From: Streptococcus bovimastitidis
Lineage (GTDB): Bacteria; Bacillota; Bacilli; Lactobacillales; Streptococcaceae
Length of the DNA: 64,000 bases
Reading direction: 5' to 3'
Assembly: GCF_001885095.1 (NCBI RefSeq)
Contig: NZ_LZDD01000001.1
Span: 434,001 to 498,000, forward strand
Shown: positions 1 through 8,624 of the stretch, in pieces
Numbering within the stretch: position 1 is the first letter of the stretch
How the letters are laid out: each line of letters begins with the position of its first letter
Program-made: the position numbers and the translations under genes
Notes under the pieces: generated by a model
Seen by the model: only the letters and a program-made list of their open reading frames with translations
The model's database searches: none
What the model was told of the DNA's origin: nothing

Positions 1-297
1 GTGACTAAGGGCCAAAAAATGGTCATCATAGAGGACCTGATTTCAACTGGTGGTTCAGTACTTGATGCTGCAGCAGCCGCTATTCGTGATGGAGCAGAAG
101 TACTCGGTGTTGTTGCTATTTTCACTTATGAATTGCCAAAGGCAAAAGCCAACTTTGATAAAGCTGGTATTGAGCTACTAACCCTATCACACTATACAGA
201 ACTTATCCAAGTTGCTAAGGAAAAAGGCTTTATTGATGCTGACGGTTTAGCTTTGCTTGAAAAATTCAAGCAAGACCAAGAAAACTGGCAAAACTAA
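1..297 (+). CDS. pyrE: Orotate phosphoribosyltransferase, 3' part only
   Basis: This is the C-terminal part of orotate phosphoribosyltransferase, which joins orotate to PRPP to make OMP in pyrimidine synthesis in the cytosol. About 98 codons are present and the family is about 209 residues long, so the 5' half lies left of the window; the GTG at base 1 is not a real start. The PRPP-binding loop is visible as [12 protein letters not shown] near the left edge. The reading frame ends with TAA and is followed by an intrinsic terminator, so it is the last gene of its operon. The other pyrimidine gene in the window, pyrC, lies separately at 6518. Confidence 0.95.
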   Translation: MTKGQKMVIIEDLISTGGSVLDAAAAAIRDGAEVLGVVAIFTYELPKAKANFDKAGIELLTLSHYTELIQVAKEKGFIDADGLALLEKFKQDQENWQN

Positions 298-301
298 AGG
301 C

Positions 302-360
302 TTGTAAAGTCTTTAGTTTTACAAACCAAAGATACTTTTCGGATGAAAGGTATCTTTTTT
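302..360 (+). terminator. Intrinsic terminator after pyrE
   Basis: Two hairpins lie in series. A small one pairs TTGTAAA (302-308) with TTTACAA (318-324). The second pairs AAAGATACTTTT (328-339) with AAAGGTATCTTT (346-357) and runs into a T tract, which is the likely terminator. Confidence 0.8.
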
Positions 361-424
361 GATATTTTTTAGAAAATTATTTTCATATACTGATATCTTT
401 CTTTTTTGATATTTTCCTTATATA

Positions 425-650
425 GTCTGGGACACTTCAACAGTCAGGGGAGTGACTGTTGAAGGAAATGAGTGGAACTGTGAAACAGTTTCTTCCGTCA
501 CTGCGGATTCCATTGCTAAAGTTGATGCCTAGGTCATCAACTTTCCCATTCCTGATACTATTTTCTAGTATCAGGAATACGACTATGGCGGAAAATATCT
601 TAAATGGCTCGCTTTGCTCGCCGTTTTGGCCTTGAGGAATCGGTAGTGAC
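425..650. repeat. Nested palindromic intergenic element
   Basis: Several inverted repeats are packed together: CTTCAACAGTCA (435-446) with its exact complement at 453-464; AACTG/CAGTT (476-490); GTTGATG/CATCAAC (521-541); TTCCTGATACTA (549-560) with its exact complement at 566-577. The last two sit inside a larger imperfect pair, 497-511 with 636-650 (13 of 15 positions match). The left edge begins with AGTCTGGGACA, a string that I recall as common in streptococcal intergenic repeats. No gene is recognisable here. It may be a miniature mobile or RUP/BOX-like element; that is inference. Confidence 0.55.
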
Positions 651-687
651 TGTGTTCTTATGAAAAATTGATGAATTTTTTGTCACC

Positions 688-716
688 TTGAGTAAAATTT
701 TAATTCATGTTATTAT
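688..716 (+). promoter_or_regulatory. Sigma-A promoter for a candidate small RNA
   Basis: TTGAGT (688-693), a 17-base spacer and TATTAT (711-716) form a good housekeeping promoter. Transcription would start near 723. No open reading frame with a ribosome binding site lies between this start and the terminator at 758-790. Confidence 0.5.
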
Positions 717-722
717 TTTATT

Positions 723-790
723 AACGAATGGGGGTATAGTACTTAGGTCTATACTTGAAAGAACTGATGTTGTCAGTTCTTTTTTTATTT
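723..790 (+). ncRNA. Candidate small RNA of about 65 nt
   Basis: Between the promoter at 688-716 and an intrinsic terminator lies a stretch with no gene. It contains a hairpin GTATAG/CTATAC (734-739 with 749-754) and then the terminator stem AAAGAACTGA (758-767) with TCAGTTCTTT (773-782) plus T tract. The arrangement promoter, hairpin, terminator within 100 bases is typical of a small RNA. It could also be a leader or simply a terminator for upstream reading. No CiaR-type TTTAAG repeats are seen upstream, so a csRNA is not supported. Confidence 0.35.
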
Positions 791-831
791 TTGTAAGGAT
801 AATGATAATATCAGTCCTTTTACCCTTAACA

Positions 832-840
832 TGATATAAT
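832..840 (+). promoter_or_regulatory. Extended -10 promoter of the acetyltransferase gene
   Basis: TGA directly precedes TATAAT (835-840), an extended -10 element. No convincing -35 is present. A GGAG ribosome binding site (859-862) and ATG at 869 follow at normal spacing. Confidence 0.55.
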
Positions 841-868
841 TAAAGAAATTTAAAGACTGGAGAATATT

Positions 869-1624
869 ATGACCTACAAAGAAATTTTGACGGATTATAG
901 TGAAGCTTTTTATGAAAATGACAGATTTTATCGTTTTAAGGATGAGGCTTTAGCCAGTCGTTTTTATTCTAATTATATTGACTATAAGAAAATGCCTTCT
1001 CTTGAGCTTTTGCAGAAAGATTTGACGACTATTAAGGTAGAGCAGAAGGACTATCCTCTAGATTTTGCTATGGTCTTTTTCCCTGAAAATGCTGCTATGG
1101 GTGATGATATTAAAGATTTCTTTAAGGCTGAGAAGTTTGCTATTGAAAAGCATATTATTTTTACTTGTCCTTTAGAAAATCTGAAATTATCAGAGAAGGA
1201 TATTGGTGATATTCGGATTGAGAAGTTGACTCCAGCCTACTTCAAGGACTATCTGGACTACAAATACCAGCAACGCTTGGAGTATGGCCAGGTTTTTGCC
1301 AAGCAGATGTATGACTGGGATCAGGAACATTTGCCGGAAGAGGGCTCGCAGATTTACTTGGCCATTGATGGCGAAAAGCTGGTGGGTGATGTGACGGCTT
1401 GGGAATACGGTGACTACATCGAGATTGACGACTTTTCACTCTTGGAGGACTACAGAGGACGTGGGATTGGCTCCGCTTTACAGCGTGAGGCCAGTCGTGA
1501 CTTTCAGTCAGCCATCTTGATTTCTGAAGAAGTCAATCGTGACATGTACCAGTACCAGGGTTACCAGGAAGTGGCTTATTATTGGACCGCGTTACGCCAT
1601 GACAAACCTAGTGATAGCGTCTAA
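869..1624 (+). CDS. GNAT family N-acetyltransferase
   Basis: This 251-residue protein carries a C-terminal GNAT fold that transfers an acetyl group from acetyl-CoA to an unknown amine. The acetyl-CoA loop is visible as YRGRGIGSAL around residues 193-202, preceded by the beta strand segment YIEIDDFSLLEDY. The N-terminal 100 residues are not recognisable and may belong to a second, degenerate GNAT domain, since tandem GNAT proteins have about this length. The start is set by GGAG seven bases upstream. The substrate cannot be told from sequence, and the neighbours (DUF1398, PEBP-like protein) give no hint. Confidence 0.8.
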   Translation: MTYKEILTDYSEAFYENDRFYRFKDEALASRFYSNYIDYKKMPSLELLQKDLTTIKVEQKDYPLDFAMVFFPENAAMGDDIKDFFKAEKFAIEKHIIFTCPLENLKLSEKDIGDIRIEKLTPAYFKDYLDYKYQQRLEYGQVFAKQMYDWDQEHLPEEGSQIYLAIDGEKLVGDVTAWEYGDYIEIDDFSLLEDYRGRGIGSALQREASRDFQSAILISEEVNRDMYQYQGYQEVAYYWTALRHDKPSDSV

Positions 1625-1694
1625 ATTGCAAGTCACCAATTGGCAATCTTTTAGACATTGTGTTTAAATATAGGGAGAAATGGAGAGAAAAATA

Positions 1695-2078
1695 ATGCTT
1701 ACTAAAGAAATGATTATGGCTGCTCAAAAGCAGTTTTCAGGCAATGATTTTACAGGCTTGGTTAAGGCCTTTTTAGAGATGGGGATTGTGGCCAATACTG
1801 TCAATATTAAAGAGGGGCAAGCTACTTACCTGACAGTTGAGGGACAAGAAGTTGAGCTACCAGCATATCGTGTAGAGAGTGTTGCGGAAAAGGTTGATGA
1901 AGATAACTTTATTCAACAGTTGCGCAAACACCAAAAGCAAGAAACGGATTTTCCAACTTTCTGTCAGGACACAGCAGCATCAGGCATTTACAAGTGGGAT
2001 GTTGATTTGTTGGCCAAAACTTGTAGCTATTTCGATTTAGAAAATAATTTAGTTTATACGGAAGCAATTCCTGTATAA
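1695..2078 (+). CDS. DUF1398 family protein
   Basis: This is a 127-residue cytosolic protein of the DUF1398 type, related to proteins annotated as phage envelope protein or YbcV. The family-like C-terminal segment AASGIYKWDVDLLAKTCSYF is clear. An upstream in-frame ATG at 1680 is possible, but a GGGAG lies only two bases before it. The ATG at 1695 has GGAGAG (1682-1687) seven bases upstream and is preferred. The function of the family is unknown. The phage label is probably historical, since nothing phage-like surrounds it. Confidence 0.75.
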   Translation: MLTKEMIMAAQKQFSGNDFTGLVKAFLEMGIVANTVNIKEGQATYLTVEGQEVELPAYRVESVAEKVDEDNFIQQLRKHQKQETDFPTFCQDTAASGIYKWDVDLLAKTCSYFDLENNLVYTEAIPV

Positions 2079-2108
2079 TTGTTAAACTTTATCATGGAGG
2101 CTTAGAAT

Positions 2109-2609
2109 ATGAGAATTGAACATACTTTTTCAGGCAATGTTTTGGATGATATCTACGCAAAAGGGGCTTCGGACACCATTGAAGGGATGGCGGTTCTATC
2201 TTACCCATTCACTGTTAAGGAACTGCCAGAGGGGACTAAGAGCCTAGCATGGTCCTTTATTGACTATGATGCCGTTCCCGTCTGTGGTTTTCCTTACATC
2301 CATTGGTTAGTTGCTAATGTGCCTATTTTTCAGACACAAATTCCAGCTGATTTCTCGCGCAAAGACAAAGAGCATCTGGAGGGTAAAAACAGCTTGACCA
2401 GCAAATTCCTCAGTGACGCTGTTAAGGTCATTGATCAACAGTATATTGGCCCTAAGCCACCGGATAAAGACCACATGTATCAGCTCATGGTTTATGCCCT
2501 AGATTCAGGTCTAGATTTGGCTAACGGATTTTATTTGAATGAGCTCTACGATGCCATGGCAGGGCATATTCTGGAAGCTCAAGAGGTGACTTTGATTGGC
2601 AAAGTTTAA
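2109..2609 (+). CDS. YbhB/YbcL-type PEBP family protein
   Basis: This 166-residue protein resembles bacterial phosphatidylethanolamine-binding / Raf kinase inhibitor-like proteins. The two ligand-pocket motifs are present: DYDAVPVCGFPYIHW around residues 52-66 and GPKPPDKDHMYQLMVYALD around residues 118-136. No signal peptide is seen, so it is cytosolic. The ribosome binding site is GGAGG about seven bases before the ATG. The gene overlaps the following amidase start by 14 bases, so the two are probably translationally coupled. The ligand is unknown. Confidence 0.85.
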   Translation: MRIEHTFSGNVLDDIYAKGASDTIEGMAVLSYPFTVKELPEGTKSLAWSFIDYDAVPVCGFPYIHWLVANVPIFQTQIPADFSRKDKEHLEGKNSLTSKFLSDAVKVIDQQYIGPKPPDKDHMYQLMVYALDSGLDLANGFYLNELYDAMAGHILEAQEVTLIGKV

Positions 2610-4077
2610 TTATTCTCAGTTCTCAGATGCTAGCGCAATGGCCCAGGCAGTCAGAGCAGGTGAGATTAGCCCAAGTGAATTGATTGAAGCAGCCATCGCC
2701 CAAGCTGACACTTTAAACCCAGCCTTGAATGCCATCGTATCTGAGCGTTATGCATTAGCCCGCCAAGAGGCGTGTGAGCGTGATTTTAGGGACTTACCCT
2801 TTGCTGGTGTGCCCATATTTGTCAAAGACCTAGGGCAAGATATGGCAGGCCTCAAATCAACCTCTGGTTCTCGCCTTCTTAAGGACTATGTCGCTCAAAA
2901 GTCGATAATCCTGGTTGAGCGATTAGAAGCTCTTGGTTTCATTATTTTAGGTAATACAAATACCCCTGAATTTGGTTTTAAGAACATTTCCGATTCTTCG
3001 AGTAATGGAATTGTCAATCTCCCTTTGGACCATGACCGTAATGCCGGTGGTTCCTCAGGTGGTTCGGCCGCCTTGGTGGCGGCAGGAGTGGTACCTTTAG
3101 CCGCAGCCAGTGATGGCGGTGGTTCTATCAGAATTCCAGCATCCTTTAACGGTTTAATAGGCTTAAAGCCTAGTCGTGGTCGCATCCCAACAGGTCCCGA
3201 TTCTTATCGTGGTTGGCAAGGGGCATCTGTCCATTTTGCCTTGACCAAAAGTGTTCGCGATACCAAAACCTTGCTTTACAATCTTCAAGACTGTCAGATG
3301 GAAAGTCCCTTTCCTCTGCCCTTGTTAAGCAAGGAAGAGGTCTTTGAGACCAAAGCTCAAGGCTTAAAGATTGCTCTCTTAGGTTCAGATTATGAGGGCC
3401 AGCCCTTAAGTGATGACTTGTTAAAAGCACTGGCAAAAACAAAAGCAAGTTTAATAGATTTAGGTCATCAAGTGGTCGAAATTGATGCTTTCCCCCTTGA
3501 TATGACAAGAGTTATGCAGGATTATTATTTTATGAATGCGGCTGAAACAGCAGCCATGTTTGATGGAATTGAGTCAGCTATTGGTCGTTCGGTCACTAAA
3601 GATGATATGGAAGTCATGACCTGGGCTATTTACCAAGCTGGCCAAAGTTTGAAAGCTAAAGATTATTCCAAAGTCTTAACGGCTTGGGATCTTTACAGTG
3701 TCCAAATGCATGCTTTCCACGAGGAATTTGACCTCTTGTTGACACCAACGACATTTGCTAAAGCTCCCTTGCATGGACAACTGACACCAGATCCTGATGT
3801 GATGGCGCAGCTGGCAAATGCAGAAATGTTTTCTAACAGGGAGCAATTGCAACTGGTTTGGGACATGTTTGACAAAGGCTTGGCCCTGAATCCATATACT
3901 CCCCTGGCTAATCTGACTGGTCAGCCTGCCATTAGCTTGCCACTTTATTCCCTAGAGGAAAAATACCCACAAGGTATGCAGTTTATGGCGGCTAAAGGGC
4001 GAGAGGACTTACTTTTGGCGCTTGCCCAAGCTTTTGAAGATGCTGGTTTATTGACTGTAAAAACTAATCTAGTATAG
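2596..4077 (+). CDS. Amidase signature family hydrolase
   Basis: This 493-residue enzyme of the amidase signature family hydrolyses a carboxamide of unknown identity. The Ser-cisSer-Lys triad can be placed: Lys77 in VPIFVKD, cis-Ser153 in GGSSGGSAAL and nucleophile Ser177 in DGGGSIRIPA; the 24-residue gap between the serines matches FAAH. The start is a TTG inside the preceding gene, with AGAGGTGA (2582-2589) six bases upstream. The next in-frame ATG at 2638 would remove part of the conserved first helix. Length fits the family. It is distinct from GatA, because no gatC or gatB is next to it; overlap with the PEBP gene suggests a two-gene operon. Confidence 0.9.
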   Translation: MAKFNYSQFSDASAMAQAVRAGEISPSELIEAAIAQADTLNPALNAIVSERYALARQEACERDFRDLPFAGVPIFVKDLGQDMAGLKSTSGSRLLKDYVAQKSIILVERLEALGFIILGNTNTPEFGFKNISDSSSNGIVNLPLDHDRNAGGSSGGSAALVAAGVVPLAAASDGGGSIRIPASFNGLIGLKPSRGRIPTGPDSYRGWQGASVHFALTKSVRDTKTLLYNLQDCQMESPFPLPLLSKEEVFETKAQGLKIALLGSDYEGQPLSDDLLKALAKTKASLIDLGHQVVEIDAFPLDMTRVMQDYYFMNAAETAAMFDGIESAIGRSVTKDDMEVMTWAIYQAGQSLKAKDYSKVLTAWDLYSVQMHAFHEEFDLLLTPTTFAKAPLHGQLTPDPDVMAQLANAEMFSNREQLQLVWDMFDKGLALNPYTPLANLTGQPAISLPLYSLEEKYPQGMQFMAAKGREDLLLALAQAFEDAGLLTVKTNLV

Positions 4078-4112
4078 AAAAAGAAACTATTATAGGATAG
4101 CTTCTTTTTCTT
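4077..4112 (+). terminator. Intrinsic terminator after the amidase
   Basis: A long A-rich arm beginning at the amidase stop codon pairs with ATAGCTTCTTTTTC around 4096-4110, giving a hairpin with one mismatch and a T-rich 3' arm. Confidence 0.65.
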
Positions 4113-4147
4113 TGTAAGCATTACCATAACTGCTTTTTGGACTCTAA

Positions 4148-4156
4148 TGATATACT
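4148..4156 (+). promoter_or_regulatory. Extended -10 promoter of the amino-acid ABC genes
   Basis: TGA followed by TATACT (4151-4156) gives an extended -10 element 33 bases before the lipoprotein start. No matching -35 hexamer was found. Confidence 0.45.
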
Positions 4157-4188
4157 TAGACTATCAAATTTAAGGAGTGTTTTTTCTA

Positions 4189-5055
4189 ATGAAAAAATTG
4201 TATATATTATCGACATTAGCTTTGTCTGCCGGTTTACTGGCGGCTTGTTCTGCCAATCAGGATACTGGTCAAAGTCAATGGGATAAGATCGAGAAAAAAG
4301 GCGTTTTGAAAGTAGCGACACCGACAACTTACCAACCAACTTCTTATTACAATGATAAGAACAAATTAGTGGGTTATGAAGTTGATATGATGCGTGAAGT
4401 TGGAAAAAGACTCCATGTCAAAGTCAAATTTGTGGAAACTGGTTTTGATCAAGCTTTTACCTCTCTGGATAGTGGCCGTGCTGATTTATCCATCAATAAC
4501 TTCGATATTACTGCTAAACGGACTAAAAAATACAATATGTCAGTTCCTTATAAATACGGAGTTGGTGGTATGATTGTTCGTGCTGACGGCACTTCAGGTA
4601 TTTCTAAAAATGACTTGAGCGACTGGAAGGGTAAAAAAGCTGCCGGATCTGAAGGAACTGAGTATATGAAAGTGGCTAAGAAACAGGGTGCTGAATTAGT
4701 ATCTTATGATAACGTTGCTAACGATGTTTACTTAAATGACGTGGCTAATGGTCGTACTGACTTTATCCCTAATGATTACCCAGCACAAAAAATGTTTGTG
4801 GACTACATGAAATCACAAAAACCTGATTTAAATGTTAAAATGGCTGATGTTCAATACAATCCAACGGAACAGGGAATTGTTATGAGCAAAAAAGATGATT
4901 CTGTTATGAAGAAAATCAACAAAGTCATCAACGACATGAAAAAAGATGGTTCTTTGAAGAAAATCTCTGAATCATACTACATGGGGCAAGATTTAACCAA
5001 ACCATTTGGTAAAGACAAAAAAATTCCAGTCATTGATACAACTGATGTTGATTAA
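4189..5055 (+). CDS. Amino-acid ABC transporter substrate-binding lipoprotein
   Basis: This 288-residue protein is a family 3 solute-binding protein anchored on the outer face of the membrane. It has a lipoprotein signal with lipobox LAAC (Cys20 of MKKLYILSTLALSAGLLAAC), followed by the bilobal amino-acid binding domain with typical strings GYEVDMMREVG and GRADLSINNFDIT. The start ATG has AAGGAG (4172-4177) 11 bases upstream; an upstream GTG at 4177 overlaps that site and is rejected. It is followed 20 bases later by a permease, but by no ATPase. The amino acid bound cannot be read from sequence. Confidence 0.92.
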   Translation: MKKLYILSTLALSAGLLAACSANQDTGQSQWDKIEKKGVLKVATPTTYQPTSYYNDKNKLVGYEVDMMREVGKRLHVKVKFVETGFDQAFTSLDSGRADLSINNFDITAKRTKKYNMSVPYKYGVGGMIVRADGTSGISKNDLSDWKGKKAAGSEGTEYMKVAKKQGAELVSYDNVANDVYLNDVANGRTDFIPNDYPAQKMFVDYMKSQKPDLNVKMADVQYNPTEQGIVMSKKDDSVMKKINKVINDMKKDGSLKKISESYYMGQDLTKPFGKDKKIPVIDTTDVD

Positions 5056-5075
5056 GAAAGTAGGAGTAAGATAAG

Positions 5076-5723
5076 ATGATTAACTTTACGTTAATACGAG
5101 ATAGTTTAGGTTTTGTTTTGGGCGGCTTGCCCTATACCTTAGGTATCTCACTTCTTAGCTTCATTTTAGGTCTGCTTTTAGGCCTAGCCCTAACCTTAAT
5201 TTCTCGCTCAAATAATCGCCTTTTGGTCCTCTTGGTTAAAGCTTATGTCTCCATGATGCGAGGAGTGCCCATGATTGTGGTCCTCTTTGTCCTCTATTTT
5301 GGGCTGCCATATTACGGCTTGGAATTACCAGCGCTCTTATGTGCCTTAATTGGTTTTTCCCTGGTTTCGGCAGCCTATATTTCAGAGGTCTTTCGGTCAG
5401 CCATTGATGCTATCGACATTGGTCAATGGGAAGCAGCTAAAGCCTTAGGTTTACCCTACAAGTCCATTGTCAAAAAGATTATTTTGCCCCAAGCTTTTCG
5501 GATTGCCGTTCCTCCACTAGGGAATGTGGTCATTGATATGGTAAAAAGTTCATCCTTAGCTGCCATGATTACAGTTCCTGATATCTTTCAAAAGGCTAAA
5601 ATTGTCGGTGGTCGGGAGTGGGATTATATGTCCATGTATATCTTAGTCGCCTTTATCTATTGGGCCATTGCATTCTGTTTGGAAAAATATCAAGACCATT
5701 TAGAAGCCAAATTAGCTTTTTGA
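5076..5723 (+). CDS. Amino-acid ABC transporter permease
   Basis: This 215-residue inner-membrane protein of the HisM/GlnP type forms the channel of a polar amino-acid importer. It has about five hydrophobic segments and the ATPase-docking loop EAAKALGLPYKSIVKKIILPQAF near residues 117-139. It is co-transcribed with the binding protein at 4189. A terminator directly follows, so no ATPase gene belongs to this unit; the transporter must use an ATPase encoded elsewhere, possibly a GlnQ-type subunit. The full permease length argues against a degraded locus. Confidence 0.92.
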   Translation: MINFTLIRDSLGFVLGGLPYTLGISLLSFILGLLLGLALTLISRSNNRLLVLLVKAYVSMMRGVPMIVVLFVLYFGLPYYGLELPALLCALIGFSLVSAAYISEVFRSAIDAIDIGQWEAAKALGLPYKSIVKKIILPQAFRIAVPPLGNVVIDMVKSSSLAAMITVPDIFQKAKIVGGREWDYMSMYILVAFIYWAIAFCLEKYQDHLEAKLAF

Positions 5724-5737
5724 GTTAAAAGACGAAT

Positions 5738-5773
5738 AAAAACCTTAGAAATTCAGATTTCTAGGGTTTTTAT
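5738..5773 (+). terminator. Intrinsic terminator after the permease
   Basis: AAAACCTTAGAAAT (5739-5752) pairs with ATTTCTAGGGTTTT (5757-5770), loop TCAG, followed by T residues. Confidence 0.85.
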
Positions 5774-5783
5774 CTGTCCTTTG

Positions 5784-5792
5784 TGTTAAAAT
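5784..5792 (+). promoter_or_regulatory. Extended -10 promoter of ung-pyrC
   Basis: TGT followed by TAAAAT (5787-5792) lies 48 bases before ung. No -35 match is seen. A short GGGC/GCCC hairpin (5804-5814) lies in the leader. Confidence 0.4.
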
Positions 5793-5840
5793 ATGAGCTA
5801 AGAGGGCATAGCCCATTAAGATTTTGCAGAAAGGACTAGC

Positions 5841-6494
5841 ATGAAAGAATCTACTTGGCAAGACAAATTAGCTGATAAACTGAGTCCGGAGTATCTGGAA
5901 TCTGTTGACCATTTTTTGGATCAGGTATACTCGCAAGGGACTATCTATCCAGCAAGGGAAAATGTTTTTCGGGCTTTGGAAGAAACGCCTTATGAAGCAA
6001 CCAAGGTGGTTATCCTTGGTCAAGACCCTTACCACGGTCCTGGTCAGGCACAAGGCTTATCATTTTCCGTTCCTGACCATATGAAGGCTCCCCCATCTTT
6101 GCAAAATATGCTTAAGGAATTAGCTACGGATATTGGACCCAGAGATCATCATGATTTACTGCCATGGGCTGGACAGGGTGTGCTCTTACTCAATGCCTGT
6201 TTAACAGTTCCTGAACACGATGCCAATGCTCATGCTGGACTTATTTGGGAGACTTTTACTGATGCAGTTATCGAGTTGGCTAACGAGAAAGAATCTCCTG
6301 TTGTCTTTATTCTTTGGGGTGGCTTTGCAAAGAAAAAGAAAAAGTTGATTACTAATTCTCGTCATCTGATTTTAGAAAGTGCCCATCCTAGTCCCTTATC
6401 TGCCTACCGAGGTTTCTTTGGTAGTCGTCCCTATTCGCAAACCAATGCTTTTTTAGAAGCAAATGCTCTAAGTCCCATTGACTGGTTAGCTTAA
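5841..6494 (+). CDS. ung: Uracil-DNA glycosylase
   Basis: This 217-residue family 1 uracil-DNA glycosylase cuts uracil from DNA as the first step of base excision repair. The water-activating motif GQDPYHG places the catalytic Asp at residue 62, and the minor-groove loop [14 protein letters not shown] places the catalytic His at 182. Length fits the family and the start has AAAGGA upstream. The next gene, pyrC, begins 23 bases later without a terminator between them, so the two are likely one transcript; this pairing of ung and pyrC limits and repairs uracil-related damage only by coincidence as far as I can tell. Confidence 0.97.
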   Translation: MKESTWQDKLADKLSPEYLESVDHFLDQVYSQGTIYPARENVFRALEETPYEATKVVILGQDPYHGPGQAQGLSFSVPDHMKAPPSLQNMLKELATDIGPRDHHDLLPWAGQGVLLLNACLTVPEHDANAHAGLIWETFTDAVIELANEKESPVVFILWGGFAKKKKKLITNSRHLILESAHPSPLSAYRGFFGSRPYSQTNAFLEANALSPIDWLA

Positions 6495-6517
6495 GTGTCT
6501 ATAAATAAGGAGTTGTC

Positions 6518-7786
6518 ATGTTACTGATTAAAAATGGTCGTTTAATGGATCCTAAAACAGGCTTTGATGCTGTTCGCGATATACTTGTTTCTGATGGAAA
6601 AGTCCTCAAAATTGCCGAAGAAATTACAGAGTCACAAGCGCAAGTGCTTGATGCCAGTGGTTTAGTGGTTGCTCCCGGTTTAGTGGACATTCATGTCCAC
6701 TTTAGAGAACCTGGACAAACCCACAAGGAAAATATTCATACAGGTGCTTTGGCTGCGGCTTCGGGTGGTGTGACTTCAGTAGTCATGATGGCTAATACCA
6801 ATCCCGTTATTTCTGATATCGAGACCCTTGAAGAGGTCTTGGCTAGCGCAGCTAAAGAGTCCATTCATATTTACACGAATGCTAGTGTGACCAAAGGTTT
6901 TGATGGCCAGAACCTTACTGATTTTAAAGCTTTGCTGGCGGGCGGAGCAGTCTCATTTTCCGATGATGGCATTCCACTGGAGTCCTCAAAAGTGTTGAAA
7001 GAAGCTTTGCTATTAGCCAAAGAAAATGGCACCTTTATTGCCTTACATGAGGAAGACCCCGACCTGAATGGCGTTTTGGGCTTTAACGAGGACATCGCTG
7101 AGAAGCATTTTCATTTTTGCGGGGCGACTGGCGTGGCTGAGTACAGTATGATTGCGCGTGATGCCATGATTGCTTATGATTGCCAGGCTCATGTTCATAT
7201 TCAGCATTTGTCCAAGGCTGAGTCGGTTAAGGTGGTAGCTTTTGCCCAAAGTATGGGTGCGCAAGTAACGGCAGAAGTGGCTCCTCAACATTTCTCTAAA
7301 ACAGAGGACCTCTTGTTAGAGGCTGGGGCCAATGCTAAGATGAACCCACCATTACGACGTGAGAGCGACCGTCAAGCTGTTATTGAAGGTTTGAAATCAG
7401 GTGTTATCTCGGTCATCGCAACCGACCACGCGCCTCATCACAAAGGCGAAAAGGCTGTTGAGAAAATTTGGGAAGCCCCATCCGGCATGACTGGTCTCGA
7501 AACTTCCTTGTCCTTAGGAATTACCCACTTGGTTGAGCCCGGTCACTTGACTCTGATGGAACTATTAGAGAAGATGACCATCAACCCTGCCTCCCTGTAT
7601 GCCTTTGATGCCGGTTATTTGGCGGAAAATGGCCCAGCAGATCTAGTCATTTTCGATCCAAAAGCAGACCGTTTAATTTCCGAAGATTTTGCCTCTAAGG
7701 CCAGCAACTCGCCCTTCATTGGTGAAACTTTGAAGGGCAAAGTGGTCTACACCATCGCAGACGGGCAAATTGTTTATCAAGCTTGA
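6518..7786 (+). CDS. pyrC: Dihydroorotase
   Basis: This 422-residue class I dihydroorotase closes carbamoyl-aspartate to dihydroorotate, the third step of pyrimidine synthesis. The zinc-binding start of the barrel is visible as [11 protein letters not shown] with His59 and His61, and the catalytic Asp303 lies in IATDHAPHH. Asp149/Asp150 in SFSDDG and NPP at residues 276-278 are also as expected. AAGGAG lies upstream of the ATG. It follows ung closely and is not joined to pyrE at the left edge. No PyrR attenuator or other regulatory RNA was seen in front of it. Confidence 0.97.
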   Translation: MLLIKNGRLMDPKTGFDAVRDILVSDGKVLKIAEEITESQAQVLDASGLVVAPGLVDIHVHFREPGQTHKENIHTGALAAASGGVTSVVMMANTNPVISDIETLEEVLASAAKESIHIYTNASVTKGFDGQNLTDFKALLAGGAVSFSDDGIPLESSKVLKEALLLAKENGTFIALHEEDPDLNGVLGFNEDIAEKHFHFCGATGVAEYSMIARDAMIAYDCQAHVHIQHLSKAESVKVVAFAQSMGAQVTAEVAPQHFSKTEDLLLEAGANAKMNPPLRRESDRQAVIEGLKSGVISVIATDHAPHHKGEKAVEKIWEAPSGMTGLETSLSLGITHLVEPGHLTLMELLEKMTINPASLYAFDAGYLAENGPADLVIFDPKADRLISEDFASKASNSPFIGETLKGKVVYTIADGQIVYQA

Positions 7787-7820
7787 GATTAGCTGCGCTA
7801 GCAGAATCAACTTATATAAA

Positions 7821-7846
7821 AATTCCCTTTCATGCGAAAGGGAATT
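7821..7846. terminator. Bidirectional terminator between pyrC and plsY
   Basis: AATTCCCTTTC (7821-7831) and GAAAGGGAATT (7836-7846) form a perfect 11-bp stem with loop ATGC. On the reverse strand it runs into TTTTTATA, so it serves plsY well; on the forward strand the T tract is interrupted. Confidence 0.85.
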
Positions 7847-7855
7847 GCTTTTACC

Positions 7856-8494
7856 TTAATCTTTTTTCTGATGACTGAGGTTAAGACCCCAAGGTACCAA
7901 GTTTTCAGATTTGTCCTTGATGCGTTGCATGTTATCTTTATGCCGGTAGATAATGATTGCGGCTAGGGAGATGACGATGAGCAGGAGTATCGGGTCTGGT
8001 TTGTCCAGCAGGAAGTGGATTCTTGGAAAGACCAAGACTGTAATAGCTGCCAGGATTGCTGTAGTGATGCTTGATAGGGAAATCATACTGAATAAATAGA
8101 GGATTACCACAAAGAAAAGGGCAAGGAAAAGGACATAGAGCGGTGAATAACCTAGGATAACTCCGGCACTGGTTGCGACGGCCTTGCCGCCTTTGAATTT
8201 AGCAAAGACTGGGAAGGTATGTCCCAAGACCGCAAAAAATCCAAAGATAATTGGAGATATACTTGTAACCCCGAAGGCTAATGGTAAGAGTGTAGCGACG
8301 GTCCCTTTAAGGATATCAACGGCCAAGGTGGCCAGTCCAGCTTTGACTCCTAAGATGCGGAAAGTGTTGGTTGTTCCTGTATTCCCAGAACCATGCTCTC
8401 GGAGGTTGATTTTGTAAAAATTCTGGCCAATCCATAGTCCTGTTGGTATCGAACCTAGTAAATAGGCAATAATGATTAATAATGATATTTTCAT
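7856..8494 (-). CDS. plsY: Glycerol-3-phosphate acyltransferase PlsY
   Basis: This 212-residue integral membrane enzyme moves an acyl group from acyl phosphate to glycerol-3-phosphate, the first step of phospholipid synthesis. The three PlsY motifs are present: [10 protein letters not shown] near residue 15, [18 protein letters not shown] at 33-50 and [13 protein letters not shown] near residues 102-114. About seven hydrophobic segments are seen. It is transcribed away from parE, as in other streptococci. Confidence 0.95.
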   Translation of the reverse strand: MKISLLIIIAYLLGSIPTGLWIGQNFYKINLREHGSGNTGTTNTFRILGVKAGLATLAVDILKGTVATLLPLAFGVTSISPIIFGFFAVLGHTFPVFAKFKGGKAVATSAGVILGYSPLYVLFLALFFVVILYLFSMISLSSITTAILAAITVLVFPRIHFLLDKPDPILLLIVISLAAIIIYRHKDNMQRIKDKSENLVPWGLNLSHQKKD

Positions 8495-8565
8495 AATATA
8501 TATTATACCACAAAGCCTTTAAGCTGTAATTCAAGCTAACTAAAATAAGAAAATAAAAAATTATT

Positions 8566-8594
8566 TTGCAAATTTCTCAAAAAACTTGTAAGAT
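8566..8594 (+). promoter_or_regulatory. Promoter of parE
   Basis: TTGCAA (8566-8571), a 17-base spacer and TAAGAT (8589-8594) lie 30 bases before the parE start. A TATAAA at 8595-8600 overlaps and is an alternative -10 without a fitting -35. Confidence 0.45.
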
Positions 8595-8624
8595 TATAAA
8601 GATGAAAAAATCTGGAGGTCACTC

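Noticed and set aside
688..790. CiaR-regulated csRNA identity for the candidate small RNA
   Set aside because: The CiaR target TTTAAG-N5-TTTAAG is not present upstream, so this class is not supported.
1695..2078. Phage gene, because DUF1398 members are sometimes named phage envelope protein
   Set aside because: No other phage gene, att site or change in base use surrounds it; the name is most likely inherited from early annotation.
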